Program-made: the position numbers and the translations under genes
Shown: piece by piece, positions 63,724-64,000 of the stretch
Numbering within the stretch: the stretch's first letter is position 1
Layout: each line of letters opens with the position of its first letter
The notes under the pieces: generated by a model
What the model was told of the DNA's origin: nothing
Database searches by the model: none
Seen by the model: the letters and a program-made list of their open reading frames with translations, nothing else
Assembly: GCF_045223415.1 (NCBI RefSeq)
Contig: NZ_JBEQZJ010000009.1
Span: forward strand, 25,338-89,337
Origin: Hoskinsella mucinilytica
GTDB taxonomy: Bacteria; Bacillota_I; Bacilli_A; Erysipelotrichales; Erysipelotrichaceae
Reading direction: 5' to 3'
Length of the DNA: 64,000 nucleotides

Positions 63724-64000
63724 AATGAAGAAGAAAACAATTTTTATGGTTATGATGCTTGTAGCTGCAATGAGTAATCCGGTAATGGCAGCGGATACGG
63801 AAAATACAGAAGATCGTACAGAAGTAACCTATGATGTAGACTCAGTGTATACGGTAGTGATACCGGAATCTGCACAGTTAGGAAGTGATATGAATATCAC
63901 TTCTACTTCCATGAATATAGATGTGAATGAGGCAGTCAATGTGTATATCAAGGAGGGTGTAGAGAATGGTGTGATGACGTTGAAAAGAGACTTTAACGAA
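63724..64000 (+). CDS. Secreted protein with the same C-terminal-type beta domain (partial)
   Basis: The first 92 codons are present; the gene runs off the window. GAGGAGGATAAG precedes the ATG. The signal peptide ends near VMAADT. The mature part YDVDSVYTVVIPESAQLGS resembles YTIVIPETIALDD at the end of the preceding giant protein. It may be a single-domain partner that polymerises with or docks on the giant protein. It is in the same operon, 12 bp downstream. Confidence 0.75.

Overview
The window reads as chromosome of a low-GC Gram-positive bacterium. The AT-rich sequence, AGGAGG-type ribosome sites, a Trp T-box, cre-like sites, the glgCDA operon, a sortase-like anchored repeat protein and the gene order rpsF-ssb-rpsR-yybS-gdpP-rplI-dnaB-walJ-htrA all fit a Firmicute. 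I infer a gut Erysipelotrichia-type organism (for example the Clostridium innocuum group), but no rRNA is present to prove this.

Layout. 1-3850: end of a type I restriction-modification locus (hsdR tail, hsdS, hsdM). 3851-7885: a sparse, decayed stretch with a small ribbon-helix-helix protein, an AlbA_2-type ATP-binding protein and a broken IS1595-like transposase. 7667-16465: a complete type I-C CRISPR-Cas system (cas3-cas5c-cas8c-cas7c-cas4-cas1-cas2, leader, 10 repeats). 16495-24265: core replication and translation genes. 24320-27620: an acyl-CoA dehydrogenase/ETF-alpha/rubredoxin fusion with a flavodiiron protein. 27785-38698: three paralogous helical-repeat proteins, one of 2622 residues. 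38761-42024: HD-domain protein, rlmH, DUF4003 protein, ArsR-type regulator and nitroreductase. 42089-45150: Trp T-box, a Trp-containing leader peptide and the trpXYZ transporter. 45276-49151: glgC-glgD-glgA. 49542-54880: TetR regulator with a small membrane protein, a DUF952-peptidase S51 fusion, a MATE exporter and guaB. 54939-64000: an AgrC/AgrA-like two-component system leading an operon for very large secreted proteins.

The most interesting item is a tiny transcription unit upstream of cas3, on the minus strand (7667-7786). It has its own promoter, one CRISPR-repeat-like element whose hairpin has a different but still complementary sequence, a 25-nt pseudo-spacer and an intrinsic terminator. 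Counting the 11-nt handle from the base of the hairpin, the pseudo-spacer matches the region upstream of cas3 at 16 of its first 17 positions, directly next to a TTC (the type I-C PAM). The mismatches at 12 and 18 are positions that Cascade flips out. This looks like a crRNA-like guide by which Cascade represses its own promoter.

Other points of note are a leader peptide with Trp codons in tandem with a T-box; matching cre plus GlcNAc-type (NagR/DasR-like) operators on two surface-type repeat genes; and a perfect 12-bp inverted repeat spanning the CRISPR leader.
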